DNA of 64,000 nt. Origin: Caldithrix abyssi DSM 13497 (GTDB lineage: Bacteria > Calditrichota > Calditrichia > Calditrichales > Calditrichaceae). The stretch is from positions 248,001 to 312,000 of the forward strand of contig NZ_CP018099.1 of NCBI RefSeq assembly GCF_001886815.1, given 5' to 3'. The first letter of the stretch is position 1. Each line of letters begins with the position of its first letter. Below, in pieces: positions 34,101-43,183 of this stretch. Position numbers and translations under genes: made by a program. Below the pieces are notes generated by a model, which worked only from the letters and a program-made list of their open reading frames with translations, searched no databases and was not told the origin of the DNA.

Positions 34101-34760
34101 TGCGGTACCGCGAATAACCGGTTTATCTGGACTCAAAGCGCGTTGCCGATGCGCTCTGACCAGCTCGTCGTTAATCATTTGACGAATGGTTTCCTCGTCA
34201 ATCTCTTCGACTTTGGAAACTTCGTGAGAAGTGCGAAAACCATCAAAAAAGTGTAAAAATGGAACGCGTGATTCCAGCGTGGCAGCCTGTGCGATGAGAG
34301 CAAAATCCATCACCTCCTGCACATTGCCCGAAGGCATCAGGGCAAAACCCGTTTGCCGCACGGCCATCACATCGCTGTGGTCGCCAAAAATCGACAGCGC
34401 CTGTGCCGCCAGGGAGCGGGCCGAAACATGAAAAACCGTGGAGGTTAATTCACCTGCAATCTTGTACATATTGGGAATCATTAAAAGCAGGCCCTGCGAA
34501 GCCGTAAAGGTCGTGGTCAACGCGCCGCTCTGCAACGCTCCGTGAACGGCGCCCGATGCGCCTCCTTCACTCTGCATCTCCGTTACGCGAGGTACGGTGC
34601 CCCAGATATTCTTTTGTCCGCGAGCAGACCACTCATCCGACCATTCACCCATCGGAGAAGAAGGGGTAATGGGATAGATGGCAATAACCTCGTTTGTCTT
34701 GTGCGCCACATAAGCGGCGGCCTGATTGCCATCTATCGTCACCATCTTTCGTTTACTCAT
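31182..34760 (-). CDS. nifJ: Pyruvate:ferredoxin (flavodoxin) oxidoreductase, single-chain
   Basis: 1192 residues, the full-length homodimeric form. It converts pyruvate and CoA to acetyl-CoA, CO2 and reduced ferredoxin, and can run in reverse. Domain order is as expected: N-terminal pyrimidine-binding domain ([20 protein letters not shown], Thr-Pro), domain II, a two-[4Fe-4S] ferredoxin domain ([12 protein letters not shown] and [12 protein letters not shown] at about 690-760), and the C-terminal TPP domain with [47 protein letters not shown] and [14 protein letters not shown]. It is the central anaerobic carbon enzyme here, beside pckA not far away. Confidence 0.95.
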   Translation of the reverse strand: MSKRKMVTIDGNQAAAYVAHKTNEVIAIYPITPSSPMGEWSDEWSARGQKNIWGTVPRVTEMQSEGGASGAVHGALQSGALTTTFTASQGLLLMIPNMYKIAGELTSTVFHVSARSLAAQALSIFGDHSDVMAVRQTGFALMPSGNVQEVMDFALIAQAATLESRVPFLHFFDGFRTSHEVSKVEEIDEETIRQMINDELVRAHRQRALSPDKPVIRGTAQNPDVYFQGRETVNPFYLKVPEIVQKAMDKFAKLTGRQYRLFDYVGHPEAERVIILMGSGAEAAHETAEFLASQGEKVGVIKVRLYRPFSIKHLIEALPATVKAIAVLDRTKEPGSAGEPMYLDVVNAMVEAQSEGALPFAFPKITGGRYGLSSKEFTPAMVKAVFDELKKDKPKNHFTIGIIDDVTHTSLEWDRNFSIEPDDVFRGMFYGLGSDGTVGANKNSIKIIGEGTENYAQGYFVYDSKKSGAITISHLRFGKKPIRSTYLINRANFIAVHQFVFLEQFNVLENAVEGATFLINTPYPKEEVWDKLPRVIQEEIIKKKLKVYVIDAYEVAKKTGMGGRINTIMQTCFFAISGVLPRDEAIAKIKDTIQKTYGKKGDQIVQMNFNAVDQSLAHLHELEIPEKVTSTIELKPPVPENAPDFVKDVTATIISMKGDELPVSKMPVDGTFPTGTTKWEKRNIALEVPVWDSEICIQCNKCVEICPHAAIRAKVYDGEILKDAPANFKATKARGKEWPEGYMYTLQVAVEDCTGCELCVEFCPVKDKREAGRKAINMHPQIPLREQERANWDFFLNIPEFDRTKLRVNTVKDSQFLEPLFEFSGACPGCGETPYIKLATQLFGDRMLIANATGCSSIYGGNLPTTPYTFNKEGRGPAWSNSLFEDNAEFGLGFRLAIDKHNEQAKELVEKLKDKIGAELAEAILSATQRDESEIFEQRQRVEDMKKKLQAFKDDADVQNLLSLADYLVKKSVWIIGGDGWAYDIGYGGLDHVMASGRNVNILVLDTEVYSNTGGQMSKATPLGAVAKFAASGKPNAKKDLALKALTYGNVYVARVAMGANDTQTLKAFLEAEHYDGPSIIIAYSHCIAHGYNLKYGAKQQKLAVETGNWPLFRYNPELVQEGKNPLILDSKAPTKDIAEFMNNETRFKMVQKMNPTLAQKYLKEAQEIVKRNWKFYEHLSKLSYSTNGENE

Positions 34761-35244
34761 AAAAAACTCCTTCCTTTATCAGAAATTGTATTTAAGCAAA
34801 CATGAATTTTTTCACTTTAAATTTAATTAAGCTTTCCAAAAAATACAAAAAATATGCCAACAACTAAAAAAAAGGTTTAATTAATTTGTTTTTAATAAAT
34901 TGCGCCCTCCTAATACCCGTACAACATTAAACGTTTTAATATACAAAATTCTTACATTCAAAGTATAATTATTCTTGTCTTCTTATTTTTAAGAAAATCC
35001 ATCTAACGTTACATTTTACGCTGCAAAATTAAAAGGAAAATTTATTCGCAATAAAACGGGCACCTGAGTTCCGTTTTTCTCTTTTCGAAATTGTCAATTT
35101 TTATGCGCTCCGAAAAAAAATTTGCCGCTGGTTTTCTGACGGATTGCAGATGGATCTTTTATTGAATTGACAGCATCTGGTTGAAAAGGATTGTTTTAAT
35201 CCGTAACTTAAATGATAGAATCATCTATTTAAAGGAGAATAACC
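34761..35244. other. AT-rich divergent intergenic region
   Basis: 484 bp between nifJ and the ferritin-like gene. It must carry both promoters, but no -35/-10 pair stands out. A ribosome site AAGGAG lies at 35232-35237 for the rightward gene and AAGGAG (minus strand) for nifJ. I see no repeat or gene. Confidence 0.5.
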
Positions 35245-35772
35245 ATGTCTGAATTCCCTAAAACCCTGGAAGAAATTCTGAAAAAATCCATTCAGCTGGA
35301 AGAAGAAGGCTTCAAATTTTACAATGAATCGGCTCAAAAAATCAAAAATTCTGTTGGCAAAAGAATGCTGGAGCGCCTGGCCAATGACGAAAAAAATCAC
35401 GTTGCCCGATTTAAACAATTGTACGAAGCGGTGACCAACAACAGCGTTGATCAGGTTAAATTTAGCGAGCGAGAGCCAACTACCTTTGAAATGATCTTCA
35501 ACCGCTTAAAAGACCAGCTGGAAGGCGCTGTGGAAGAGTTAGGCGAAAAAGGGGTGGACGATCAGGAAATCATCGAAATGGCCATGGATCTGGAAAACAC
35601 CACGCGCTTTTTTTACAAAGAAGCCGCCCAAAAGGCAAAGGACGAAAAGATTAAAAACTTTTATGAACTATTGGCTAAAGAAGAAGACGCACATTACGAA
35701 GTACTGCAAAAAGCACTGCAGTTTCTGGAAGACCCTTCTCTCTTTTTTGGCATGGGAGATTCTCGATTATAA
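35245..35772 (+). CDS. Ferritin-like / rubrerythrin-type diiron protein
   Basis: 175 residues, all helical. Two half-sites of a diiron centre are visible: Glu in QLEEEGFKFYNES with ERLANDEKNHV (about residues 19-52), and Glu in AMDLENTTRFFYKEAAQ with LLAKEEDAHYEVL (about 112-152). There is no C-terminal rubredoxin domain, unlike classical rubrerythrin. Proteins of this form are usually peroxide or oxygen detoxification proteins in anaerobes, which suits the adjacent oxygen-sensitive nifJ. It has AAGGAGA before the start and is probably monocistronic. Confidence 0.85.
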   Translation: MSEFPKTLEEILKKSIQLEEEGFKFYNESAQKIKNSVGKRMLERLANDEKNHVARFKQLYEAVTNNSVDQVKFSEREPTTFEMIFNRLKDQLEGAVEELGEKGVDDQEIIEMAMDLENTTRFFYKEAAQKAKDEKIKNFYELLAKEEDAHYEVLQKALQFLEDPSLFFGMGDSRL

Positions 35773-35916
35773 AACAACTCGTGCGCCTGACTAAAGTTAA
35801 ACGAATGGCGCTGAGCCGAAACACAGGGTTTAGTTGGTTATTAGAAGGCGCGAAGAGAAGCTTTCAAAAATCATGTTTTTAAATTGGTGCGGAGCAGATT
35901 TGAAACGGACTGCCAT

Positions 35917-36184
35917 TTTTTTGGAACAGGTTGAATGTCCCCCAAAATTTCAAACAAAGATCTTATAATCGATTGATATTTAAGGGAATAAAATAGCTGA
36001 ATGTATGAAAAACTCACCCCCTTAATCCCCGTCCTTGCTCTGTGAGTCTTTTTGCAAAGAGAGGAGGATAAGAGCATACCTAACGTGCTAGTAATTATGT
36101 AATTAGGGGGTGAGTTGTAAAAATGATTTTAGAAAAAATATTGTAATCTTAAAAAATTTGGGGGACATTCAGTTTTTTGGAACA
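35917..36184. mobile_element. MITE-like element flanked by a 12-bp direct repeat
   Basis: Inverted ends GAATGTCCCCCAAAATTT (35933-35950) and AAATTTGGGGGACATTC (36154-36170) enclose a non-coding, palindrome-bearing core with arms AACTCACCCCC (36011-36021) and GGGGGTGAGTT (36105-36115). TTTTTTGGAACA occurs directly outside on both sides (35917-35928 and 36173-36184) and could be a target duplication. The core resembles that of the 27,944-28,118 element but the ends differ. Confidence 0.55.
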
Positions 36185-36231
36185 AGGAATTGCATTCCGG
36201 CATTTATTTTTATAAATTTGCAACCTGCAAT

Positions 36232-36315
36232 GCGAAAGTGGCGGAACTGGCAGACGCGCTAGGTTCAGGGTCTAGTGGGCGCAAGCCCGTGGGGGTTCAA
36301 ATCCCCCCTTTCGCA
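36232..36315 (+). tRNA. tRNA-Leu, anticodon CAG
   Basis: 84 nt. Acceptor stem GCGAAAG / CTTTCGC, D arm with GG at the expected place, anticodon stem CTAGG / TCTAG with loop TTCAGGG, a long variable arm (GGGCGCAAGCCC) as in class II tRNA, T arm GGGGGTTCAAATCCCCC, and discriminator A. The 3' CCA is not encoded directly after the discriminator (CACCA follows one base further), so it may be added by nucleotidyltransferase. Confidence 0.95.
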
Positions 36316-36320
36316 CACCA

Positions 36321-36350
36321 AAGCCTCGCTTTTTGCGAGGCTTTTTTTAT
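36321..36350 (+). terminator. Intrinsic terminator of the tRNA-Leu gene
   Basis: Stem AAGCCTCGC / GCGAGGCTT with a TTTTT loop, then TTTTTAT. It lies 5 bp past the tRNA. Confidence 0.95.
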
Positions 36351-36470
36351 TTGCAGCAATCAGTATGTAACCTGTTGACGATTTTTAAAGAACAATTCTT
36401 TTTCGCGCTCGCCTCCTCGATTCCCCTATCAGAATAAAAGTCTGGGAGAGGCAGCGAATAATACAGCAAG

Positions 36471-36615
36471 CCTTCGACTGCGCTCCCTTCGGCAACGCTC
36501 CCTTCGACTCCGCTCAGGGAGCGGTTTTTCTTCGGTGGGGGAGTACGGTTGCTGAGCGTAGCCGAAGCAACCGTTGATTGTGAAGGAACTTTCATCGACT
36601 TCGCTCAGGGAGCGA
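36471..36615. repeat. Cluster of CTTCGACTCCGCTCAGGGAGCG-type short repeats
   Basis: Copies or part copies of the motif CTTCGACT(C/G)CGCTC occur at 36472 and 36502, one in inverted form near 36551 (GAGCGTAGCCGAAG) and one at 36594 (CGACTTCGCTCAGGGAGCG). Such repeats are dispersed in many bacterial genomes. The following 36,650-36,720 has AAGAGCGAAAAGAAGTCACA-type sequence, also repeat-like. No gene is supported in 36,351-37,044. Confidence 0.6.
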
Positions 36616-36794
36616 TTGGCCTTCTCTTCCCTAAACTCCCAAGGCAGCGAAGCCACAACCAAAAACGAACCACCAAGAGCGAAAAGAAGTCACACAGCGC
36701 ACAAAGATTTTTTCACGCAAACCTATCTGACCAGCGTCAGCTGAAAAGGGAACGCCAGGGTCGAAAAGAAAAAATAGAACTGTATTTCAACATT

Positions 36795-36893
36795 TAAGAC
36801 CAAAACTAAGCGAATCGGCGCAATTTACGCCCCTTCTCTTTTTTAAAGAAAAGGGGTTGGGGGATGAGTTTTTAAAACAGCACAAAAATTTTC
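36795..36893. repeat. Dispersed repeat copy 2 (uninterrupted)
   Basis: Reverse-complement partner of the outer parts of 27907-28157. Shared blocks are GACCAAAACTAAGCGAATCG with GCGCAATTTACGCCCC, and AAAACAGCACAAAAATTTTC. Between them this copy has a short palindrome (CCCCTTCTCTTTTTTAAAGA and its complement) instead of the MITE-like element. Confidence 0.7.
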
Positions 36894-37044
36894 AAATCCC
36901 GCCCGGGCGGGATAGATCTTCCAGAGGAAGTATCCTAAAATTGCTGAAATTTTAACAGGGAAAATGTAAAAGGTCATTTTGTTGAAACGAATTATTTTGT
37001 ATTTTCTCTTGAAAAATAATCATCCTAAAAAGAAAGGAGCAGGC

Positions 37045-40000
37045 ATGCGTAAAGGTGTTGTGATTTTACTAATGCTATTTTTTGGCGCAGGTCTTTTACA
37101 GGCAGAATCGCATTTGATGCGTTTTGCAGATGTGTCACATGATTACATCGTATTTACCTATGAGAATGATCTGTGGCTGGCGCCGATTACCGGCGGAAAG
37201 GCCAAACGCATCACGCGCAGCGATGGAAGAGAGATTTTTGCTAAATTTTCACCGGACGGCTCTAAAATCGCTTTCACGGCCAATTACGACGGCGGCAACG
37301 ATGTGTACGTCATGAATCGCGACGGTTCGGAGCCCAGACGCTTAACCTTCCATCCCGCATCGGATCTGGTCATCGACTGGTATCCAGACGGCAAGCACAT
37401 TTTGTTTCGTTCGCGGCGAGAATGGCCCTATCGCGCTGATAAATTGTACAAAATCTCCATTGACGGCGGGATGCCGGAAAAAGTCAATGTAGATCGGGCC
37501 GGTCTGGCGGCGCTCTCTCCGGACGGGAAAAAGCTGGCCTATAACCGCATCTCCCGTGAATTCCGCAACTGGAAACGGTACGAAGGAGGCATGGCTCAGG
37601 ACATCTGGGTGGGAACCATGGCCAGAGGCGATTACAGGCCGATTACCCGATTCCGCGGCACGGATAACTTTCCGATGTGGCATGAAAGCGGCCTTTACTT
37701 TACATCAGACAGCATCGACGGCACCATGAACCTGTATCATTACGATTTTAAGACAAAACAGTTTACGCAGCTCACCCATTATAATGACTATGACGTAAAA
37801 TATCCGTCGCTGGGCCCGGATCACATTATCTTTCAGTACGCGGAGTCGTTGTATCTGTTAGACTTGAATACGCGTCAGATTAAACCGGTTCCCATTGAAA
37901 TGCCGTCGGATCGGACGCTGGTTCGGGAATTTTTGCTGGAAAAGCCTGAAAATTATGTGTACACCTTTGCCCTTTCGCCCAAAGGAAAGCGGGCGCTTTT
38001 GAATATTCGCGGCGAGATTGTAAACATGCCGACCGACGAGGGCGTAACCTACCACCTGACGCCCAACTCTTCGGACAGCCGCGAAAAGAACGCCATCTGG
38101 TCGCCGGACGGTCAGTGGATCGCCTTTTTTTCGGATAAGACGGGCGAAGAAGAGCTGTACCTGGTCCGCCCCACCGGCGGAAAATGGAAGCAGATCACCA
38201 AAAACGGATTTGCCTTTCGAACCAATCCCAAATGGTCGCCCAACAGCAAATATATCATTTTTCACGACAAGTTTATGCGCTTAAACCTGGTGGATGTGGC
38301 CACGGGCAAAATAACCGTGGTGGATCAGGGCGAGTACGACGACGCCTGGTACGACTGGGGCATTCAGACCTACAACTGGTCGCCGGACAGTCGCTGGATC
38401 GCTTATTCCAAGCTGGAGCAATCGCTCTATCCCTCCATCTTTTTGTACAACGTGGAAACCGGCGAACGCTTTCGGGTGACCGATTCCTTTACCAAAGACT
38501 GGAGCCCATCTTTCAGCCCGGATGGTAAATATCTGTACTTTCTTTCAAATCGGACATTTAAGCCAATTATGGGCTTTGTGGATCAAAACCATATTTTCCT
38601 GAACATGACCCGTCCTTACATCTTAATATTGAAGAAAGGCGATCCTTCTCCGTTTGCGCCAAAGAATGATTGGGATGATGAAGATGCCGATGAATCAGAA
38701 TCCAGAGCGGATAATGTTGTTATTACGACAGAAGATTTTGCGGCGCGAATCATTCCTGCGCCTGTCAAAGCCGGCAATCTGTTCCGCCTGGAGGCGATTG
38801 ACGACGGATTGCTTTATCTAAAAAAGACCGAAAACGAATTTCTGAAATATCAATTTGTGGATGACGAAAATCGCGCCACCAATTTAGAGCTGCATCGTTT
38901 TTCGTTGAAAGATCAAAAAGACGAAACCTTGATGGAAGGCATCGGCCAGTACCATCTTTCGGCCGATAAAAAACGTTTGATCTATCGCGCAGGGACGCGT
39001 TTTGGCGTGGTCGATCTTGGCAAGGCGAAAGTGGGCGACGGCGCCCTGAATTTCAAAGATGTGACTCTGATAATCGATAAACTGGACGAATTTAAACAAA
39101 TTTTTGCCGAGGCCTGGCGCATTCAGCGAGATTGGTTTTACGATAAAAACATGCATGGTCTGAACTGGCAAAAGGTACGGGAAAGCTACGAAAAGTTCGT
39201 TCCCCTTTGCGGAACGCGCGGCGATTTGAACTATTTGATCGGGGAGATGATTGCCGAGCTGAACGCCGGCCACACCTATGTTTACGGCGGCGACCTGGAG
39301 CACGGCAAATCGGTGCGCTGCGGGCTGCTGGGCGCGGATTTTGTTATGGAAAACGGTTTCCCGAAAATTGCGCGCATTGTTCACGGCGACAACTCGTCCG
39401 AGGCGCTAAGTTCACCGTTTGAACAGCCAGGTTGCCCGATCAAAGTGGGCGATTACATCCTGGGCATCGATGGCCTTAAGCTAAAAAAGAACGCCAATTT
39501 GTACCAGTATTTACAAAACAAAGCGGGCAAGGTGGTAGAAATCCTTTACAATAATTCTCCCACCGTAGAAGGGGCCAAAACCTATCTGGTGAAAACGTTA
39601 AACTCGGAATATCAGTTGCGCTACGACGAATGGGTGCAAAAGAATGCAGCCTATGTTGAGGCAAAGAGCAAAGGCCAGATCGGCTATGTACACCTGCCAA
39701 ACATGATGGAAGATGGGCTGATTCAATTTGCCAAACGTTTTTATCCGCAATATTACAAAAAGGCGATCATAATCGACGCCCGTTACAACGGCGGCGGCTT
39801 TACCAGCAAAATGATACACGATCGGCTGGAGCGTACCATTAACAGCTACGTACAACCTCGCGAGGGCAAGCCGACGCCGGTTCCAGAGCGAACCTTCGGC
39901 GGACACATGGCTTTGATCATTAATCGCGACACCGGTTCGGACGGCGAATTGTTTTCCGAAGCCTGGAAGTACCGCTACAAAGATCGGCCGATCATCGGGC

Positions 40001-40293
40001 AGCGCACCTGGGGCGGCGCCGTGGGCATTGAACCCCATCAAAAGCTGGTGGATGGCGGCGTAACCACACCGCCGCAGTTTGGCGAGTATAACGCCAAAGG
40101 CGAGTGGATCATCGAAGGTCATGGCGTTGATCCGACCATTCCGGTGGTCAACTGGCCGAAAGACGTGCTGGCCGGTAAGGATGCGCAGTTAGACAAAACC
40201 ATCGACGTGTTGTTGAAAATGATCAAAGAAAAACCCGTAAGGGAATTTCCCAGACCTAAATATCCGGATAAAAGCAAACCGGCCTGGAAATAG
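37045..40293 (+). CDS. Tricorn protease homologue (S41 peptidase)
   Basis: 1082 residues from the ATG at 37045, which has AAGGAG upstream and opens a signal peptide (MRKGVVILLMLFFGAGLLQA). The first about 300 residues are a TolB-like propeller with SPDG repeats (FSPDGSKIAFTANYDGGNDV, LSPDGKKLAYNRIS), the next about 280 a second propeller (WSPDGQWIAFFSDKTGEEEL). A linker and PDZ domain follow (GDYILGIDGLKLKKNANLYQ), then the S41 core. His 743 (ELNAGHTYVYGG) and Ser 965 (DTGSDGELFSEAWK) match the tricorn His-746/Ser-965 positions. It cuts oligopeptides. Unlike archaeal tricorn it carries a signal peptide, so it probably acts in the periplasm. Confidence 0.9.
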   Translation: MRKGVVILLMLFFGAGLLQAESHLMRFADVSHDYIVFTYENDLWLAPITGGKAKRITRSDGREIFAKFSPDGSKIAFTANYDGGNDVYVMNRDGSEPRRLTFHPASDLVIDWYPDGKHILFRSRREWPYRADKLYKISIDGGMPEKVNVDRAGLAALSPDGKKLAYNRISREFRNWKRYEGGMAQDIWVGTMARGDYRPITRFRGTDNFPMWHESGLYFTSDSIDGTMNLYHYDFKTKQFTQLTHYNDYDVKYPSLGPDHIIFQYAESLYLLDLNTRQIKPVPIEMPSDRTLVREFLLEKPENYVYTFALSPKGKRALLNIRGEIVNMPTDEGVTYHLTPNSSDSREKNAIWSPDGQWIAFFSDKTGEEELYLVRPTGGKWKQITKNGFAFRTNPKWSPNSKYIIFHDKFMRLNLVDVATGKITVVDQGEYDDAWYDWGIQTYNWSPDSRWIAYSKLEQSLYPSIFLYNVETGERFRVTDSFTKDWSPSFSPDGKYLYFLSNRTFKPIMGFVDQNHIFLNMTRPYILILKKGDPSPFAPKNDWDDEDADESESRADNVVITTEDFAARIIPAPVKAGNLFRLEAIDDGLLYLKKTENEFLKYQFVDDENRATNLELHRFSLKDQKDETLMEGIGQYHLSADKKRLIYRAGTRFGVVDLGKAKVGDGALNFKDVTLIIDKLDEFKQIFAEAWRIQRDWFYDKNMHGLNWQKVRESYEKFVPLCGTRGDLNYLIGEMIAELNAGHTYVYGGDLEHGKSVRCGLLGADFVMENGFPKIARIVHGDNSSEALSSPFEQPGCPIKVGDYILGIDGLKLKKNANLYQYLQNKAGKVVEILYNNSPTVEGAKTYLVKTLNSEYQLRYDEWVQKNAAYVEAKSKGQIGYVHLPNMMEDGLIQFAKRFYPQYYKKAIIIDARYNGGGFTSKMIHDRLERTINSYVQPREGKPTPVPERTFGGHMALIINRDTGSDGELFSEAWKYRYKDRPIIGQRTWGGAVGIEPHQKLVDGGVTTPPQFGEYNAKGEWIIEGHGVDPTIPVVNWPKDVLAGKDAQLDKTIDVLLKMIKEKPVREFPRPKYPDKSKPAWK

Positions 40294-40304
40294 TTCCATC
40301 GATT

Positions 40305-40333
40305 CAGGCGGGCGATTTTCGCCCGCCTGTTTT
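40305..40333 (+). terminator. Intrinsic terminator of the tricorn gene
   Basis: Perfect 11-bp stem CAGGCGGGCGA / TCGCCCGCCTG with a 3-nt loop, then TTTTAATT. It lies 12 bp past the stop. Confidence 0.95.
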
Positions 40334-40487
40334 AATTAAAAACGGTTAGATTCTTGCAGGTCTTTTACGAATATTAAAAATTCTCCGGAGCGATCATGGG
40401 CTGCTAACAGGTGATTGACAAAAAAAGAAAATTTGCGCCTGTCGGATTAACCCGTGGCCAAAAATTTAATGTTCTTTGCTTTTTCGG

Positions 40488-41084
40488 CTAACGTTTTCCC
40501 TGAAATTCTTGAATCATGTTCAGCAAAGAGCCATCCTGCAGGTGTTTGTACAAATTTTTACCGGGACAAAGCGTTTCGGTGTAATCTTTGTGACTCTTGA
40601 TGTTTTTTAAAGGCACACGGTATTGTTTGCTCAATCGGGCGCACAGCCATGCAAGGGATCGTAATTGTTTTTGGGTGGGGTTTTGCGTTTCGAAATTTCC
40701 CAACACACAAATTAGGGCATGGCCGGTAGGATCGTAATTGGTGTTGGTGTCGCCCGGGTAGCGAATATCTCGCCCTTCATAAATGTTGCCGTCAAGGTCG
40801 ATTAAAAAGTGGTACGGAATATCCATCCAGCCTTTTTCTTTTCGACTCCAATCCTGCAGGTGTTTGATGTAGGCCACGGGGTCTTTGTCTTTGGTAAATT
40901 CAACCCCGCCGTGATGAATGGTGATATGCTGGATGTGGTGCTGCGGCAGGGTAAAGGGCGGAGGCGTTGCGCCCCAGTCATGAGCGGAAACGATTTTAAA
41001 AGAGCTCTGGCACGAAAGAGTAAGCAGAGCGGCCACTAAAATTACGGTGGAAAGAGTAATCATGGAACGCTTGCGGTTAGGCAT
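40488..41084 (-). CDS. Lipoprotein N-acetylmuramoyl-L-alanine amidase (PGRP-type)
   Basis: 198 residues. Signal peptide II with lipobox LTLSC (Cys about 25). The amidase/PGRP domain has zinc-binding His in HIQHITIHHGGVEF, the conserved strand MDIPYHFLIDLDGNIYEGRD, and His...Cys in SHKDYTETLCPGKNLYKHLQ, which complete a His-His-Cys zinc site. It probably trims peptidoglycan from the periplasmic side while anchored by lipid. The upstream context is AT-rich and it stands alone on the minus strand, convergent with the tricorn gene. Confidence 0.85.
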   Translation of the reverse strand: MPNRKRSMITLSTVILVAALLTLSCQSSFKIVSAHDWGATPPPFTLPQHHIQHITIHHGGVEFTKDKDPVAYIKHLQDWSRKEKGWMDIPYHFLIDLDGNIYEGRDIRYPGDTNTNYDPTGHALICVLGNFETQNPTQKQLRSLAWLCARLSKQYRVPLKNIKSHKDYTETLCPGKNLYKHLQDGSLLNMIQEFQGKR

Positions 41085-41384
41085 GGTTGCTTTCCTTGCT
41101 TTTTGTTAAGGTAATAAACATGTAAAAAACACCTGAAAATTAACTTATCTCAAACAGAACTGGTTGCAAAGACCGGTCGATATTTTACACATTTCTTAAA
41201 AGAATCAAAATAGTATTTTAATTCTTTAACATCCATTTTGCTTGCATAACAAAAGGATAAAAAAATATTGCAAATGAAGCAAGAAATGTTCAAATTAAAA
41301 CGACTTACAAGCATAATTAACGTAAGTTTTTTTTTAAAATGTCGATACCAATATTGAAAAATGAACTAAATATCTGGAGGTTTT
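41085..41384. other. Intergenic region upstream of pckA
   Basis: 300 bp, strongly AT-rich with several T and A tracts. It serves as promoter for pckA to the right and the amidase lipoprotein to the left. A GGAGG ribosome site lies at 41375-41379. No hairpin or repeat of note is seen. Confidence 0.4.
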
Positions 41385-42989
41385 ATGTCAATTGTTCATC
41401 CTGCCGGTCAGGTACCTGATTTAAGTTATCTGGGCATAAAAAATGTCAACAACATTTATTGGAATCTTGTAACCCCGGCTTTGTACGAACAGATCATTCG
41501 TCGGCGCGAGGGGTTGTTGAGCCATTTAGGCCCTGTTGTGGTTCGCACGGGCGCGTTTACCGGTCGATCGCCCAACGATAAATTCATCGTCAAAGAGCCT
41601 ACTTCGGAACACGAAATATGGTGGGGCAAAGTAAACCGGCCGTTTAGCGAAGAAAAATTCAATTTGATCTGGCACAGAATTCAGGCCTATTTGCAGGGCA
41701 ACGATATTTTTATTCAGGATTGTTATGTGGGGGCAGACCCCAAATATCGGGTTCCCATTCGCGTTATTACGGAATATGCCTGGCATTCGCTGTTTGCCCG
41801 CAATATGTTCATTCGTATTACAGACGAAGAAGAGATGAGAAATCACAAGCCGGAATACACAATTATCGACTTGCCTAAATTTCATGCGGTACCGGAATTA
41901 GACGGCACCAACTCCGAAGCGTTTATTCTGGTAAACTTTAAAGAGAAATTAATTTTGATCGGTGGAACGAGTTATGCCGGCGAAATCAAGAAATCGGCTT
42001 TTACGCTGATGAATTTTCTGCTGCCGAAGCAGAATGTGCTTTCCATGCACTGCAGCGCCAATGTAGGAAAAGAAGGCGATGTGGCCTTGTTTTTTGGACT
42101 TTCGGGCACGGGCAAAACGACTCTTTCGGCAGATCCGGAACGGGCGCTGATTGGCGATGATGAACACGGCTGGAGCGATGATGGTGTGTTCAATTTTGAG
42201 GGCGGATGCTACGCTAAAGTGATCCGACTTTCCAAGGAAGCAGAACCGGAAATCTGGGCTACCACGCGCAAATTCGGCACTATTCTGGAAAATGTGGCCA
42301 TCGATTCGTTCTGGCGTCGCCCGGATTTAGATGACGATACCTTTACCGAAAACACGCGCGCTTCCTACCCCATTACGCATCTTGAAAACATCGTTGCAGA
42401 CGGCAAAGGCGGTCATCCCAAAAACATCGTCTTTTTAACGGCTGATGCCTTTGGCGTGCTGCCGCCTATTTCAAAATTAACCCCGGAACAGGCCATGTAC
42501 CATTTTCTTTCCGGTTATACGGCTAAGGTCGCCGGTACGGAACGCGGAATCACCGAGCCGCAAGCCACCTTTAGCACATGCTTCGGCGCGCCTTTTATGC
42601 CGCAGCATCCATCGGTTTACGCCAAATTGCTTGGCGAAAAAATCCAGAAGCACAATGTAAACTGCTGGCTGGTGAACACCGGCTGGACGGGCGGGCCTTA
42701 TGGCGTTGGCAAAAGAATGGAAATTAAATACACGCGCGCCATGTTAAACGCCGCTCTGCAGGGTAAGCTGGACAATGTGCAATATGTTCAGGATCCGATC
42801 TTTAAAGTGCAGGTGCCAACCGAGTGTCCTGGTGTGCCTTCGGAGGTTTTGATTCCGAAAAATACCTGGAAAGACAAAGAAGCTTACGATAAACAGGCTC
42901 GCGATCTGGCGCGGCGCTTTAAAGAAAATTTTGAACAGTACAAAGATTATGTTTCCGAAGAGGTGTTAAAATCTGCGCCGGAAGCATGA
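41385..42989 (+). CDS. pckA: Phosphoenolpyruvate carboxykinase (ATP)
   Basis: 534 residues, the usual length. It catalyses oxaloacetate + ATP to PEP + CO2 + ADP (gluconeogenesis) or the reverse. Motifs: substrate Arg 61 in TGRSPNDKF, the Lys/His site in [10 protein letters not shown] and MHCSANVG (metal ligands about 202 and 222), the P-loop [13 protein letters not shown] (about 238-246), the metal-binding [14 protein letters not shown] (Asp 258-259), and later [20 protein letters not shown]. Together with nifJ it fits an anaerobic carbon metabolism. A GGAGG site precedes it and a terminator follows, so it is monocistronic. Confidence 0.95.
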   Translation: MSIVHPAGQVPDLSYLGIKNVNNIYWNLVTPALYEQIIRRREGLLSHLGPVVVRTGAFTGRSPNDKFIVKEPTSEHEIWWGKVNRPFSEEKFNLIWHRIQAYLQGNDIFIQDCYVGADPKYRVPIRVITEYAWHSLFARNMFIRITDEEEMRNHKPEYTIIDLPKFHAVPELDGTNSEAFILVNFKEKLILIGGTSYAGEIKKSAFTLMNFLLPKQNVLSMHCSANVGKEGDVALFFGLSGTGKTTLSADPERALIGDDEHGWSDDGVFNFEGGCYAKVIRLSKEAEPEIWATTRKFGTILENVAIDSFWRRPDLDDDTFTENTRASYPITHLENIVADGKGGHPKNIVFLTADAFGVLPPISKLTPEQAMYHFLSGYTAKVAGTERGITEPQATFSTCFGAPFMPQHPSVYAKLLGEKIQKHNVNCWLVNTGWTGGPYGVGKRMEIKYTRAMLNAALQGKLDNVQYVQDPIFKVQVPTECPGVPSEVLIPKNTWKDKEAYDKQARDLARRFKENFEQYKDYVSEEVLKSAPEA

Positions 42990-43011
42990 TGAATATTATC
43001 TAAAGTGTTTA

Positions 43012-43052
43012 AAACGCCCTTTGAAGGCGCCGTGCCTTTGAAGGGCGTTTTG
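43012..43052 (+). terminator. Intrinsic terminator of pckA
   Basis: Outer stem AAACGCCCTT / AAGGGCGTTT with a second inner stem AAGGC / GCCTT, then TTGTTTTTAAT. It begins 23 bp past the stop. Confidence 0.9.
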
Positions 43053-43183
43053 TTTTTAATCGGAATAAACAGCTTTTCGGATGCCGGGCTACCAAAAGGA
43101 GCGCCTGTTTTTATCTACGTTTTCTGGCTCAAGCACAGGACGCTCAAAGCGCCCTGTAGATAATGTGGCTCGTATCGTTAAAA

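Noticed and set aside
36351-36797. Small coding frames of 60-80 codons in the repeat-rich gap
   Set aside because: They are made of the CTTCGACT-type repeats, lack ribosome sites and have repeat-derived peptide composition (Ser/Arg runs).
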